Below are positions 8,002 to 20,149 of a stretch of DNA of 64,000 bases, one piece after another. Location: contig NZ_CAMFKO010000016.1 in the NCBI RefSeq assembly GCF_945957265.1, positions 1-64,000 of the forward strand. Reading direction: 5' to 3'. This DNA comes from an uncultured Dechloromonas sp. (GTDB lineage: Bacteria; Pseudomonadota; Gammaproteobacteria; Burkholderiales; Rhodocyclaceae). A program made the translations under genes and the position numbers. The first letter of the stretch is position 1; every line of letters starts with the position of its first letter. The notes under the pieces were generated by a model that worked only from the letters and a program-made list of their open reading frames with translations, was not told the origin of the DNA and made no database searches.

Positions 8002-8625
8002 TCAACAGCCTGCTTTAACTTTTTCGGCAGAAAGGCGTAGATATTTTTGATGCAAGGCGAGCACTTGTGGGTAAATTTTTGTAGTTTCGCCATCGTTGAG
8101 CACGACATCATCCGCCACGGCAAGACGTTGCGCCCGGCTGGCCTGGGCCGCCATGATCGCCGCCACGTCCTCGCGCGCCATGCCGTTGCGCGCCATGACG
8201 CGCTCGATTTGCAGGCTCTCGGGACAATCGACGACGACGATCCGGTCGCAGCGCTGGCGATAGTTGCCCGACTCGACGAGCAGCGGCACTGCCAGGATCA
8301 CGTAGGGCGCAGCGGCATCCCGGCAGCGCTCGTCGGACAGGCGGCGAATCAGCGGATGCAGGACCGCCTCGAGCCGCCCCCGCGCCGACGGATCGGCGAA
8401 GACGCGCCGCCGCATCGCGGCGCGGTCGAGGGCTCCCGCGCCGTCGGCGATGTCCGCCCCGAAGCCGGCGATCAAGGCCGGCATCGCCGCGCCATCGGGC
8501 GCCGTCAGTTCGTGCGCGATGGCATCGGTATCGACCAGCGCCGCACCCTGCGCGACGAACAGGTCGGCCACCGTGCTCTTGCCGCTGCCGATCCCACCCG
8601 TCAGCCCGACGATATAGCCGCTCAC
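8002..8625 (-). CDS. coaE: Dephospho-CoA kinase
   Basis: A 207-aa P-loop kinase performing the last step of coenzyme A synthesis, phosphorylation of the 3'-OH of dephospho-CoA. The P-loop GGIGSGKS lies at residues 10-17, the VDTDAIAHEL segment holds the catalytic Asp region, and the AVPLLVESG motif is typical. The chosen GTG start (8625) overlaps the stop of the upstream SPOR-domain gene (GTGA) and gives the normal N-terminus directly before the P-loop. The context coaE-zapD-yacG is conserved in Proteobacteria. Confidence 0.93.
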   Translation of the reverse strand: MSGYIVGLTGGIGSGKSTVADLFVAQGAALVDTDAIAHELTAPDGAAMPALIAGFGADIADGAGALDRAAMRRRVFADPSARGRLEAVLHPLIRRLSDERCRDAAAPYVILAVPLLVESGNYRQRCDRIVVVDCPESLQIERVMARNGMAREDVAAIMAAQASRAQRLAVADDVVLNDGETTKIYPQVLALHQKYLRLSAEKVKAGC

Positions 8626-9365
8626 TTGCAGGCCAGCGCGTCGGTTTTCTGCACGGCGTCGGCCACCGCGGCGATGAGCGCCGCCTTCTGGGCGGCCGGG
8701 CCGCGCACCTGCAGGGCGACGACCGTTTCCTTGCTCGGGCGCGGTCCGAACACCGCCGAACGGACGCCCTTGGCCTTGAGCTCGGCCAGCCGGTCGCTGC
8801 CGCCCTTCTCGGAACTGAAGATGCCGAGCGAAATGGCATGCCGGCTCGGGCCGTCCTGGACGATGAAGAAATCGCTGATCCCCAGGTCGCGCAATTCCCC
8901 GGCCTTCTTGTCGGCCTCGGCCTTGCCCGGCAGCGAGGGGATATAGACCCACCAGCCGTTACCCTCGGCCGCCGTCGCCTTGCGGCTCAGCTTGAATTCG
9001 GCAAAGCGCTTGCCCATCATCGCCGTCACCTTGTCGGCCTCGGCCGGGGTCAGTTGTCGCCAGGCCACGCAGACCGGGGCGCCCGGCTTTTCCGTTGCGG
9101 CTTCCTTGGGCGCTTCCGCCTTGCTGTCGGGCTCCGGTGCGGCTTCCGGCCTGGCGGCCTCGCTCTCGGGAAGCGGCGCCGGCTCGGGCTTGGCCGGAGG
9201 CGGCGCGGCAGGCGCCTCGCCGCGCGAGACGATGCGCAGGCGCTCCGGCACGAGCTGCTGCTCGACCCGGCCGGCATCCGGGTTGTCCGAATGACCGAGG
9301 TAGCCGGCGGTGAAAGCGTAGAACAGCAGATTGCCGAGAACGAGCAGGAAGACCAGAAGCTTCAC
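8622..9365 (-). CDS. SPOR-domain-like membrane protein
   Basis: A 247-aa protein with a single N-terminal membrane segment (residues 2-22), a long Pro/Ala/Glu-rich linker (45-100) and a C-terminal domain with SPOR-like pattern (WWVYIPSLPGKAEADKKAGELR, then HAISLGIFSSEKGG). SPOR domains bind denuded septal peptidoglycan, so a role at the division site is plausible, consistent with the neighbouring zapD. The C-terminal repeat is recognisable but degenerate. The gene ends overlapping the coaE start and begins 5 bp downstream of the TrpB2-like gene, so it may be in the same transcript. Confidence 0.7.
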   Translation of the reverse strand: MKLLVFLLVLGNLLFYAFTAGYLGHSDNPDAGRVEQQLVPERLRIVSRGEAPAAPPPAKPEPAPLPESEAARPEAAPEPDSKAEAPKEAATEKPGAPVCVAWRQLTPAEADKVTAMMGKRFAEFKLSRKATAAEGNGWWVYIPSLPGKAEADKKAGELRDLGISDFFIVQDGPSRHAISLGIFSSEKGGSDRLAELKAKGVRSAVFGPRPSKETVVALQVRGPAAQKAALIAAVADAVQKTDALACK

Positions 9366-9369
9366 GGGA

Positions 9370-10734
9370 TCAGCCCACCTTCGGCAGGTGCTTCAACGAC
9401 TCGGCGATGGCTTCCTGCGGATAGTCGTAGTCCTCCAGCTGGCCGGAGAAATAGCGGTCGTAGGAGGCCATGTCGAAGTGGCCGTGGCCGGTCAGGCAGA
9501 AGAGGATGGTCTTGGCCTCGCCGGTCGCCTTGCAGCGCAGCGCTTCGTCGATGGCGGCGCGGATCGCGTGGCAGGACTCGGGCGCCGGGATTATGCCCTC
9601 GGCGCGGGCGAACTGCACGCCGGCCTCGAAGGTCGCCACCTGCGGCACGGCCACCGCTTCGAGCAGCTTTTCGTGGAAGAGCTGCGAGACCAGCGGCGAA
9701 TCGCCGTGGTAGCGCAGGCCGCCGGCGTGGATGCCGGGCGGCATGAAGTCATGGCCGAGGGTGTACATCTTCATGATCGGCGTGTAGCCGGAGGCATCGC
9801 CGTAGTCGTAGGTGTAGGCGCCCTTGGTCAGCGTCGGGCAGGAGGTCGGCTCGACGGCGACGCAGCGCAGGTTGGCGGCGCGCTTGTCGCCGGCCGCCTT
9901 GTCGGCGAGGAAGGGGAAGGCGATACCGCCGAAGCTGGAACCGCCGCCGCAGGGGCCGAAGATCACGTCCGGGTAGAGGCCGATCTTGGCGAACTGCTTC
10001 TTGGCCTCCAGGCCGATCACCGTCTGGTGCAGCAGCACGTGGTTGAGCACCGAGCCGAGGGTGTAGCAGGTATTCGGATCGGCCGCCGCTTCCTCGACGG
10101 CTTCCGAAATGGCCAGGCCGAGGGAGCCCTGGCAATCCGGGTCGGCGGCCAGCGCGGCGCGGCCGGCGTTGGTCAGGTTGGTCGGGCTGGCGAAGACCTC
10201 GGCACCCCAGGTCTGCATCATCGAGCGGCGGAAAGGCTTCTGGCCGTAGCTAACCTTGACCATATAGACGCGCACCGGCAGGCCGAACATCTGGCCGGCG
10301 TAAGCGATCGACGAGCCCCACTGGCCGGCGCCGGTCTCGGTCGTCAGTTTTTTCGTGCCGGCCAGCTTGTTGTAGTAGGCCTGCGGCACGGCGGAGTTCG
10401 GCTTGTGCGAACCGGCCGGCGAGACGCCTTCGTACTTGAAGAAAATCTTGGCCGGCGTACCGAGCATCTGCTCCAGGCGCAGGGCGCGGCAGAGCGGGGC
10501 CGGGCGCCACTGGGCGTAAATCTGGCGGACTTCCTCGGGAATCGGGATCCAGCGTTCGGCCGACATTTCCTGCTCGAGGATGGGATCGGGGAAGATCGCC
10601 CCCATCGCCTCCGGCGGTACCGGGTTGCCATCCGGGCCGAGCGGTGGCGCCGGCGGGTTGGTCATGTCGGCGACGACGTTGTACCAGTGGGTGGGGATTT
10701 CTTCTTGTTCGAGGTTGATACGCAGCGGTGTCAT
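9370..10734 (-). CDS. TrpB2-type tryptophan synthase beta-like PLP enzyme
   Basis: A 454-aa fold-type II PLP enzyme of the TrpB2 group, longer than classical TrpB (about 400 aa), with the extended N-terminus typical of TrpB2. The PLP lysine is K111 in GSHKPNSA and the phosphate loop is GPCGGGSSFGG near 247-257. TrpB2 proteins condense indole and serine to tryptophan but can lack tight coupling to TrpA; no trpA is adjacent. The ATG at 10734 follows a good GGGAGAG ribosome binding site; the frame is open further upstream but runs into the promoter region of the divergent gene. Confidence 0.88.
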   Translation of the reverse strand: MTPLRINLEQEEIPTHWYNVVADMTNPPAPPLGPDGNPVPPEAMGAIFPDPILEQEMSAERWIPIPEEVRQIYAQWRPAPLCRALRLEQMLGTPAKIFFKYEGVSPAGSHKPNSAVPQAYYNKLAGTKKLTTETGAGQWGSSIAYAGQMFGLPVRVYMVKVSYGQKPFRRSMMQTWGAEVFASPTNLTNAGRAALAADPDCQGSLGLAISEAVEEAAADPNTCYTLGSVLNHVLLHQTVIGLEAKKQFAKIGLYPDVIFGPCGGGSSFGGIAFPFLADKAAGDKRAANLRCVAVEPTSCPTLTKGAYTYDYGDASGYTPIMKMYTLGHDFMPPGIHAGGLRYHGDSPLVSQLFHEKLLEAVAVPQVATFEAGVQFARAEGIIPAPESCHAIRAAIDEALRCKATGEAKTILFCLTGHGHFDMASYDRYFSGQLEDYDYPQEAIAESLKHLPKVG

Positions 10735-10853
10735 TTTTTCTCTCTCCCTGCGGAGCGGTCCGCAAAGGCGGTAAATTAACCCAAAACCCTGCCCCGACCA
10801 AGGGTGAAGCGGGTAAAGTAGCGCCTGATTTTTGCCCGAAACAGCCGCCCCGC

Positions 10854-11393
10854 GTGACCTTCCATTCCCTGCTCCACCATGCCGCCAACAACATGCCATC
10901 CGGGATTTCCGTCGCGGCGGCAGCCGCCTGGACGGCCGACCACGGATTGCGCCTGGAATACCGGCTGCACGGCGCCATAGACACGCTTCGCCTGCCGCCC
11001 CCGGAGGCTCCGCAAGCCGCCGACGGCTTGTGGCAGCATACCTGCTGCGAGGCCTTCGTCGCCGTCGCCGGCGAGCCGGCCTACCGCGAATTCAATTTCT
11101 CGCCGTCGTCCCGCTGGGCAGCCTATCGCTTCGCCGCTTACCGGCAGCGCGACCTGGCCTGGCGGCCGGCGGCACATCCCGTCGTCGCGCTGCACGCCGC
11201 TGGCGACTGCCTCCGGCTGCTCGCCGACATTCCGGCCAGCCTGCTGCCCGCCGCCACCGGCCTCGAACTCGGCCTGACCGTCGTCGTCGAAACCCTGGCC
11301 GGCGACAAGAGCTACTGGGCCTTGCGCCATTGCGCCGAGCAACCCGACTTCCATCTTCGCGACAGTTTCACTCTGCACCTGAACCGCCCATGA
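10854..11393 (+). CDS. DOMON-like domain protein
   Basis: A 179-aa protein resembling the small cytoplasmic DOMON-like family (beta-sandwich related to carbohydrate- or heme-binding DOMON domains). Recognisable parts are WTADHGLRLEYRLHG, DGLWQHTCCEAFVA, AYREFNFSPSSRWAAYRF and the C-terminal YWALRHCAEQPDFHLRDSF. Function is unknown. The GTG at 10854 gives the usual family length; no clear ribosome binding site is visible, so an upstream start is possible. The stop overlaps the next gene's start (ATGA), tying it to the NamZ-like gene. Confidence 0.72.
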   Translation: MTFHSLLHHAANNMPSGISVAAAAAWTADHGLRLEYRLHGAIDTLRLPPPEAPQAADGLWQHTCCEAFVAVAGEPAYREFNFSPSSRWAAYRFAAYRQRDLAWRPAAHPVVALHAAGDCLRLLADIPASLLPAATGLELGLTVVVETLAGDKSYWALRHCAEQPDFHLRDSFTLHLNRP

Positions 11394-12607
11394 CCTCTTC
11401 CATCCTGTTCGGCATCGACCGACTGCTCGCCGAGCCCGAACTGCGCCGCCCCCTCGCTGGCCGCCGCATCGCCCTGCTCGCCCACCCGGCCTCGGTCACC
11501 GCCGACCTGACGCACAGCCTGGACGCCCTGGCCGCCCTGCCCGACCTCAAGCTCAGCGCCGCCTTCGGCCCGCAGCACGGGATCAAGGGCGACAAGCAGG
11601 ACAACATGGTCGAATCGCCCGATTTCGTCGATCCGCAATTCGGCATCCCGATCTTCAGCCTGTACGGCGAAGTGCGCCGGCCGACCGCCGCGATGATGGA
11701 CAGCTTCGACGTGCTGCTGGTCGATCTGCAGGACCTCGGCTGCCGCATCTACACCTTCATCACCACGCTGCGCTACGTGCTCGAAGCGGCCGCCGCGCAC
11801 GGCAAGAGCGTCTGGGTGCTCGACCGCCCCAACCCGGCCGGCCGGCCGGTCGAGGGCCTGACCCTGCGCGCCGGCTGGGAAAGCTTCGTCGGCGCCGGGC
11901 CGATGCCGATGCGCCACGGCCTGACCATGGGCGAGCTGGGCGACTGGTTCATCAAGGAACTGGGCCTCGACATCGACTACCGCGTCATCGAAATGCGCGG
12001 CTGGCAGCCCGACGCCGCCCCCGGCCACGGCTGGCCGCTCGGCGAGCGGACCTGGATCAACCCCAGCCCGAACGCCCCCAACCTGTGGATGGCGCGCGCC
12101 TACGCCGGCACCGTGCTGCTCGAAGGCACGACGCTGAGCGAAGGCCGCGGCACGACGCGGCCGCTGGAGCTGTTCGGCGCGCCGGACATCGACGCCCGCG
12201 CCGTCATCGCCGACATGCAGGCCTTCGCCCCGCACTGGCTGGCCGGCTGCAAGCTGCGCGAAACCTGGTTCGAGCCGACCTTCCACAAGCATGCCGGCCA
12301 GCTCAACCACGGCGTGCAGATTCACTGCGAAGGCCCCTACTACGACCACGCCGCGTTCAAGCCCTGGCGTATCCAGACGCTCGCCTTCAAGGCGATCCGC
12401 CGGCTCTACCCGGAATACCCGCTGTGGCGCGATTTCGGCTACGAATACGAATTCGACCGCCTGGCCATCGACCTGATCAACGGCTCACCGCTGCTGCGCG
12501 CGTGGGTCGACGATGCGGCGGCAGGCCCGGACGACCTCGAGCGCCCGGCCGCAGCCGACGAGGCCGCCTGGTGCGCGGCGCGCGACGCCCATCTGCGCTA
12601 TCGCTAG
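11390..12607 (+). CDS. DUF1343 / NamZ-type exo-beta-N-acetylmuramidase
   Basis: A 405-aa DUF1343 protein. The family includes NamZ, an exo-acting beta-N-acetylmuramidase that removes MurNAc from peptidoglycan fragments. Typical segments are FGPQHGIKGDKQDNM, SLYGEVRRP, VDLQDLGCRIYTFI, DRPNPAGRPVEG, LEGTTLSEGRGTTRP and HKHAGQLNHGVQ. Many characterised members are exported; this one has no signal peptide (it starts MTSSILFGIDRLL), so it should act in the cytoplasm on recycled muropeptides or a related sugar. It is coupled to the DOMON-like gene through an ATGA overlap. Confidence 0.83.
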   Translation: MTSSILFGIDRLLAEPELRRPLAGRRIALLAHPASVTADLTHSLDALAALPDLKLSAAFGPQHGIKGDKQDNMVESPDFVDPQFGIPIFSLYGEVRRPTAAMMDSFDVLLVDLQDLGCRIYTFITTLRYVLEAAAAHGKSVWVLDRPNPAGRPVEGLTLRAGWESFVGAGPMPMRHGLTMGELGDWFIKELGLDIDYRVIEMRGWQPDAAPGHGWPLGERTWINPSPNAPNLWMARAYAGTVLLEGTTLSEGRGTTRPLELFGAPDIDARAVIADMQAFAPHWLAGCKLRETWFEPTFHKHAGQLNHGVQIHCEGPYYDHAAFKPWRIQTLAFKAIRRLYPEYPLWRDFGYEYEFDRLAIDLINGSPLLRAWVDDAAAGPDDLERPAAADEAAWCAARDAHLRYR

Positions 12608-12693
12608 GATTTCGCAGCGCGACAGCCACCGCAGCATCAATTGTTGCTAATATGACATATCGAGGTTGACCGTCATATCGACACGAGGCTGGC

Positions 12694-15788
<3,095 letters not shown>

Positions 15789-15804
<16 letters not shown>

Positions 15805-17408
15805 GCGGGCCGCCCGGCCTGCGCCAGCACCCGCCCGGCCGCGACCACGCCGCGATACTGCGCCTCCTCGAACAGCGAAAAGCCCGACAGGTCGGCATGC
15901 GCCAGGAAAATGCGCGGATGCCGGAAATTCGCCAGCGACTCGCGCTCGCCGCCGAACAGTGCGCCGGGTACCGGGCGGCGCATGGCGTGCGCGTTGCGAA
16001 AGACGTCGAGGCGCGTGGCCAGGCGGCGGATATCCGGATGCACCCGCTCGAGTTCGGCCAGGATGCCCTCGGCCCAAGCCTCGCGCGGCGTGTCCAGCAG
16101 CAGGCGCCGCCCCTCGGCCGGGGCCACCTCGTTGAGCGCCCGGTAGTAGGTGAAGACCGTTCCGCCCTGGTGGCGACGCAGCAGTTGATGGCTGGCCGTC
16201 ACGTAGCCCAGCCCCGGACTGTCGTAGAACACGTTGTCCCACGCCGGCGGCGCCCCGTAACGCTCTTCCGGCAACGCCGACAGATGCAGGTTGGCGGTCA
16301 GCCAGGGCGCGTAGTCGCCGGCCCGGGCCGCCGCCTTCAGCTCGTCCGGCAACGCCGGCCAGACGTGGGGCAAGACGAACGCCGGCGCCGCCCAGATCAG
16401 CTGCCGGGCCTGGTAGCGCACGACAGCGTCGCCAACCCGGACATCGGCGCTGACGCCCGCCCCGCCCTCCGCGATGCGGGCCACCGCGGCGCCGCAGAGC
16501 AGGCGTTCGCCGACGGTTTTTGCCAGGCCGCGCACCAGCCAGCCGTTGCCGTCGGCCGCGGTCAGGACGGTATCACCGGCTGCATTGCCGGCTTCGCCGT
16601 TGCGGCAGACAAAGTAATGCAGGCCGGCCCAGGCCGAGGTCTGCGCGTAATCGCAACCGTAATCGTCGCGGCAGGCGTAATTGGCCAGCCAATGCAGCGT
16701 CGGCGCCGTGAACCCGTTGTCGAGCAGCCACTGCCGGAAAGACAGGCGGTCCAGCGCACGCCATTCGGCATCCGCGCTGGACAGCGCCATGGGCAGGGCA
16801 AAGACGCGACGGCCGTCGCGCCCCCGCAGGCGCTTCAGTTCGTCCATCCGCGCGTGAAAGCGTTGCTGTTCGGCGCGCTCGCCGGCATCCAGGCCGCGAT
16901 GCGGGAGCAGCCCTTCCTCCCATAGGCCGTTGCGGTAGACCCGCTCCTGCGGCGTGGCGCACAGGTAGCGCTCGTCGTAGAGCGGCCTCGGCGCGCCCGG
17001 GTCGCCCTGCAAGACGCCCAGCTCGGCCAGCAGCTCCCGCACGAGTGCAGCTTCCGTGCCGGGCAGGGGCAGGTAGTGGGCGCCCCACGGATAGGCGTGC
17101 GTCGCCGATTGCCCGCCCCGCGAGTTCCCCCCTGGGACCTCGTCCATCTCCAGCACCGTGAAATCGTCGTAGCCGTGGCGCGCCAGCCACCATCCGGCGG
17201 CCAGGCCCGAGATGCCGCCGCCGACGATCAGGACCCCGGTTTGCCGGGTCGCCGTCGGTGGCGGCAGCGTCGCATCGCGCAGACGATGGCCGCGCGCCAG
17301 GTTCATGCCGAGCAGTTCGCCCGGCGGCAGCGGCGGTTTTCCGGCGGGAACGCAACCGGCCAGGGCGGCAGCCCCGACCGTAGCCAGGAACTCCCGTCGG
17401 CTAGTCAA
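15789..17408 (-). CDS. FAD-dependent oxidoreductase with Tat-type lipoprotein signal
   Basis: A 539-aa flavoprotein. The N-terminus has a twin-arginine signal (SRREFLATVGAAALAGC) that ends in a lipobox-like LAGC, so it is probably exported folded and may be lipid-anchored. The FAD-binding Rossmann motif is VLIVGGGISGLAAGWWLA near 55-75, and the rest resembles amine-oxidase/phytoene-desaturase-like flavoproteins. The substrate is unknown. The likely start is a TTG at 17408 inside the end of ftsX (8-nt overlap); no in-frame ATG gives the Tat signal. It is thus the last gene of an ftsE-ftsX transcript, an unusual partner for cell-division genes. Confidence 0.75.
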
Positions 17409-18300
17409 ATTTCCGCAACGACAGGCTGACCGAAAGCTGCGCCCCCAGCCAGCCGAGGAGCGCGCCCAGGCCGGCCAGCACGGCCACCTCGCCGACGGCG
17501 GGCTGGCGGAAGGCGAAGGCGCTGCCGTAGAGCGCCGCCAGTTCGGCGATCGGCGCCGCCAGCAGGTAGAGGCCGCCGACCACCAGCCCGGCGGCCAGCA
17601 AGCCGCCCAGCGCGCCCTGCAGGGCGCCGAAGTAGTAGAACGGCCGGCGGATGAAGCCGTCGGTTGCGCCAATCATCCGCGCCACCTCGATCTCGGCCGA
17701 CTGGGCCATGACCTGCAGGCGGATGGTGTTGAAGGTGACGGCGACCAGGCCGGCGGCGAACAGGCCGGCGAGCATCCACAGCGCCAGCTTGCCGAGGCGC
17801 AGGAAGGCATCGAAGCGCTTGACCCAGGCCGAATCGAGCTGGACGTGGGCGACCCTGGGCCAGCCGGCGATTTCCTTGCGCATGATTTCCAGCGCTTCCG
17901 GCTCGGTGTTCTTCGGCTCGACGACAAAGGCGTCGGGCAAGGGGTTGCGCGGCAGGCTGGCGACGATCTCGGCCATCCCATCGCTGGCCTGCATGCGTTT
18001 CAGCGCCTCCTCCCGGGGCACGAAGCGCCACTTGCCGGCCGACGCCGAACGCAGGCGATTTTCGATTTCAGCCACATCCTTCTTGCCCGCCTCCAGGCTC
18101 AGGAACAAGCTGATCTGCTGCACGCCGGTGGCGTTGCGCCCGAGATCGCGCAGGTTGTCGAGGACGACGTAGCCGAAGGCCGGCAGGGTCAGCGCAATGC
18201 CGATGACGAGCAGCGACAGCAGCGTGTTGAGGGGCGAGGCGAGCAGGCGGCGGAAGGCCAGCCCGAGCGCGGCGCGGTGTTGGGAGAACCAGGCGTTCAT
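17401..18300 (-). CDS. ftsX: Cell division protein FtsX
   Basis: A 299-aa inner-membrane protein of the FtsEX complex, which uses ATP hydrolysis by FtsE to control periplasmic amidase activation during septation. There is a cytoplasmic N-terminus, a first helix near 23-45, a periplasmic domain (about 50-165), then three more helices. The cytoplasmic-loop motif AEIEVARMIGATDGFIRRPF is typical. Its ATG overlaps the ftsE stop (ATGA), so the two are translationally coupled. Its 3' end overlaps the TTG start of the FAD gene. Confidence 0.94.
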   Translation of the reverse strand: MNAWFSQHRAALGLAFRRLLASPLNTLLSLLVIGIALTLPAFGYVVLDNLRDLGRNATGVQQISLFLSLEAGKKDVAEIENRLRSASAGKWRFVPREEALKRMQASDGMAEIVASLPRNPLPDAFVVEPKNTEPEALEIMRKEIAGWPRVAHVQLDSAWVKRFDAFLRLGKLALWMLAGLFAAGLVAVTFNTIRLQVMAQSAEIEVARMIGATDGFIRRPFYYFGALQGALGGLLAAGLVVGGLYLLAAPIAELAALYGSAFAFRQPAVGEVAVLAGLGALLGWLGAQLSVSLSLRKFD

Positions 18301-18950
18301 GCGACGACCCTCCCGTGGTCCAGGCGCAGCACGTTGGGGTGGTAGCGCTCGATCCAGGTCTGGTCGTGCGTGGCGACGACGACGGTGACGCCGACGCGAT
18401 GAAAGTCGGCGAAGATTTCGAGGATTTCGGCGGCCGATTCGCTGTCGAGGTTGCCGGTCGGCTCGTCGGCGATCAGCACGGTCGGCCGGTTGACCACCGC
18501 GCGGGCGATCGCCAGGCGCTGCTGTTCGCCGCCGGACAGGGCGATCGGGTTGGCCTTCTCGCGCGCCAGCAGGCCGACCTTGTCGAGCGCCGCCTGGCCC
18601 CGGCGCACCGCCTCGCGATGCGGCAAGCCGGCGATCTGCAGCGGCAGCAGCACATTGTCGAGGGCGCTGCGATCGAACAGCAGCTTCTGGTCCTGGAAGA
18701 CCATCCCGAAATGCCGGCGCACGTGCGGCATGGCGCTGCGCCGCAGGGCCGTCAGGTTCTGGCCGTTGACCACCAGGCTTCCCGAGGTCGGCCGTTCGAT
18801 GGTCGACACCAGCTTGACCAGCGTCGTCTTGCCGGCGCCGGAATGGCCGGTGATGAGGACCATCTGGCCCGCATCGATGCGGAAGCTCGCATCCTTGACG
18901 GCCTCGAGGCCGCCCGGATAGCGCTTGGTCAGATTGCTGGCTTCAATCAT
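18297..18950 (-). CDS. ftsE: Cell division ATP-binding protein FtsE
   Basis: A 217-aa ABC ATPase partnering FtsX. Walker A is GHSGAGKTT (about 35-43), the signature is LSGGEQQRLAIARA, and Walker B is VLIADEPTGNLDSES; all are intact. The His in the P-loop is normal for FtsE. The gene starts 90 bp downstream of ftsY, separated by a dispersed inverted repeat (18961-19036), and overlaps ftsX. Confidence 0.95.
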   Translation of the reverse strand: MIEASNLTKRYPGGLEAVKDASFRIDAGQMVLITGHSGAGKTTLVKLVSTIERPTSGSLVVNGQNLTALRRSAMPHVRRHFGMVFQDQKLLFDRSALDNVLLPLQIAGLPHREAVRRGQAALDKVGLLAREKANPIALSGGEQQRLAIARAVVNRPTVLIADEPTGNLDSESAAEILEIFADFHRVGVTVVVATHDQTWIERYHPNVLRLDHGRVVA

Positions 18951-18960
18951 TCTTGGTCGG

Positions 18961-19036
18961 TAGTCGTTAGTTACTAGCTGTTAGCTGGCATGTGGTTCAT
19001 GGGGTTGCTAGCGACTAATGACTGGCAACCAGCAAC
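18961..19036. repeat. Dispersed imperfect inverted repeat, copy 1
   Basis: Two arms related to AGTCGCTAGTTACTGGTTGC-type sequence face each other around a spacer: the left arm is 18961-18985 and the right arm about 19006-19036. Differences between the arms are mainly C/T and A/G changes that would still allow G-U pairing in RNA. The element fills the ftsY-ftsE gap and begins just after the ftsY stop codon. Related copies are at 31454-31525 and 58347-58438. Confidence 0.7.
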
Positions 19037-19040
19037 TGCC

Positions 19041-20027
19041 TTACTCAAACAGGGCATCGACGAAGTCCTTGGCCGAGAAGGGGCGGAGGTCGTCGATCTG
19101 TTCGCCGACGCCGATGAAGCGGATCGGCTTCGGGCACTGCCGGGCGATGCCGAGCACCACGCCGCCCTTGGCCGTGCCGTCGAGCTTGGTGAGGACCAGG
19201 CCGGTCACATTGATCGCCTTGTCGAAGGCCTTGACCTGCTGCAGGGCGTTCTGGCCGATGTTGGCGTCGAGGACGAGCAGGGTTTCGTGCGGGCCTTCCG
19301 GCTCGATCTTCTGGATCACGCGGCGCACCTTGGCGATTTCCTCCATCAGGTGCAGCTGCGTCGGCAGGCGGCCGGCCGTATCGGCCAGCACGATGTCGAT
19401 GCCGCGCGCCTTGGCGGCGGCGATGGCGTCGTAGATCACCGCCGCCGGGTCGCCGGACTCCTGGGCGATGACCGTGACGTTGTTGCGCTCGCCCCAGGTT
19501 TGCAGCTGCTCGCGGGCGGCGGCGCGGAAGGTGTCGCCGGCGGCCAGCAGGACGGTCTTGCCCTGGGTCTGGAAATACTTGGCCAGCTTGCCGATCGACG
19601 TCGTCTTGCCGGCGCCGTTCACGCCGGCGATCATGATCACGTAGGGCTTGTGGGTGGTGAAGTCGAGCGGCTGCTCGAGCGGCTTGAGCGTTGCCAGCAG
19701 CGCGTCGGCCAGCGCCTTCTGGATCGCCTCCGGCGTTTCCAGCTTGTCGCGCTTGGCGGCCTTCTTCAGCTCGTCGAGCAGGTGGGTGGTCGCCTCGATG
19801 CCGACATCGCTGGTCAGCAGCAGGGTTTCCAGCTCTTCCAGCAGTTCGTCGTCGACCTTGCCGCGCGAGAAGATGGTTTTGAGCTTGCCGCCCCACTGGG
19901 CGCGGGTCTTGGCCAGCCCCTGGAACAGGCGCTCGCGCCACGAGGGTTTGGGGGCCTCGGCGGGAGCGGCGGCGGCCGGCGCTTCCGGCTTGGCGTCGGA
20001 CGAGGATTTTTTCAGGAAACTGAACAT
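19041..20027 (-). CDS. ftsY: Signal recognition particle receptor FtsY
   Basis: A 328-aa SRP-type GTPase that docks ribosome-SRP complexes at the membrane. It has a short Ala/Pro-rich acidic-basic N-terminal A domain (1-30), an N domain helix bundle, then the G domain with P-loop GVNGAGKTT, DTFRAAAREQL, DTAGRLPTQ and TKLDGTAKGG. The A domain is much shorter than in E. coli, as usual in Betaproteobacteria. It is divergent from the M16 protease pair, with about 120 bp between starts. Confidence 0.96.
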   Translation of the reverse strand: MFSFLKKSSSDAKPEAPAAAAPAEAPKPSWRERLFQGLAKTRAQWGGKLKTIFSRGKVDDELLEELETLLLTSDVGIEATTHLLDELKKAAKRDKLETPEAIQKALADALLATLKPLEQPLDFTTHKPYVIMIAGVNGAGKTTSIGKLAKYFQTQGKTVLLAAGDTFRAAAREQLQTWGERNNVTVIAQESGDPAAVIYDAIAAAKARGIDIVLADTAGRLPTQLHLMEEIAKVRRVIQKIEPEGPHETLLVLDANIGQNALQQVKAFDKAINVTGLVLTKLDGTAKGGVVLGIARQCPKPIRFIGVGEQIDDLRPFSAKDFVDALFE

Positions 20028-20149
20028 GGGAAAGTTGGTCTCAAGCCTTGCTGACAGGCAGACGGCTAGCCGTTAAGATGCCGTCCGGTTGGATGCAAAA
20101 TCAGCCGCAAATTCTAGCAGAAAGCCCCGCTCACCCGATCCCGTTCGCC

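Noticed and set aside
18297..18950. His in the FtsE P-loop (GHSGAGKT) as an anomaly
   Set aside because: FtsE proteins, including that of E. coli, normally have this His.
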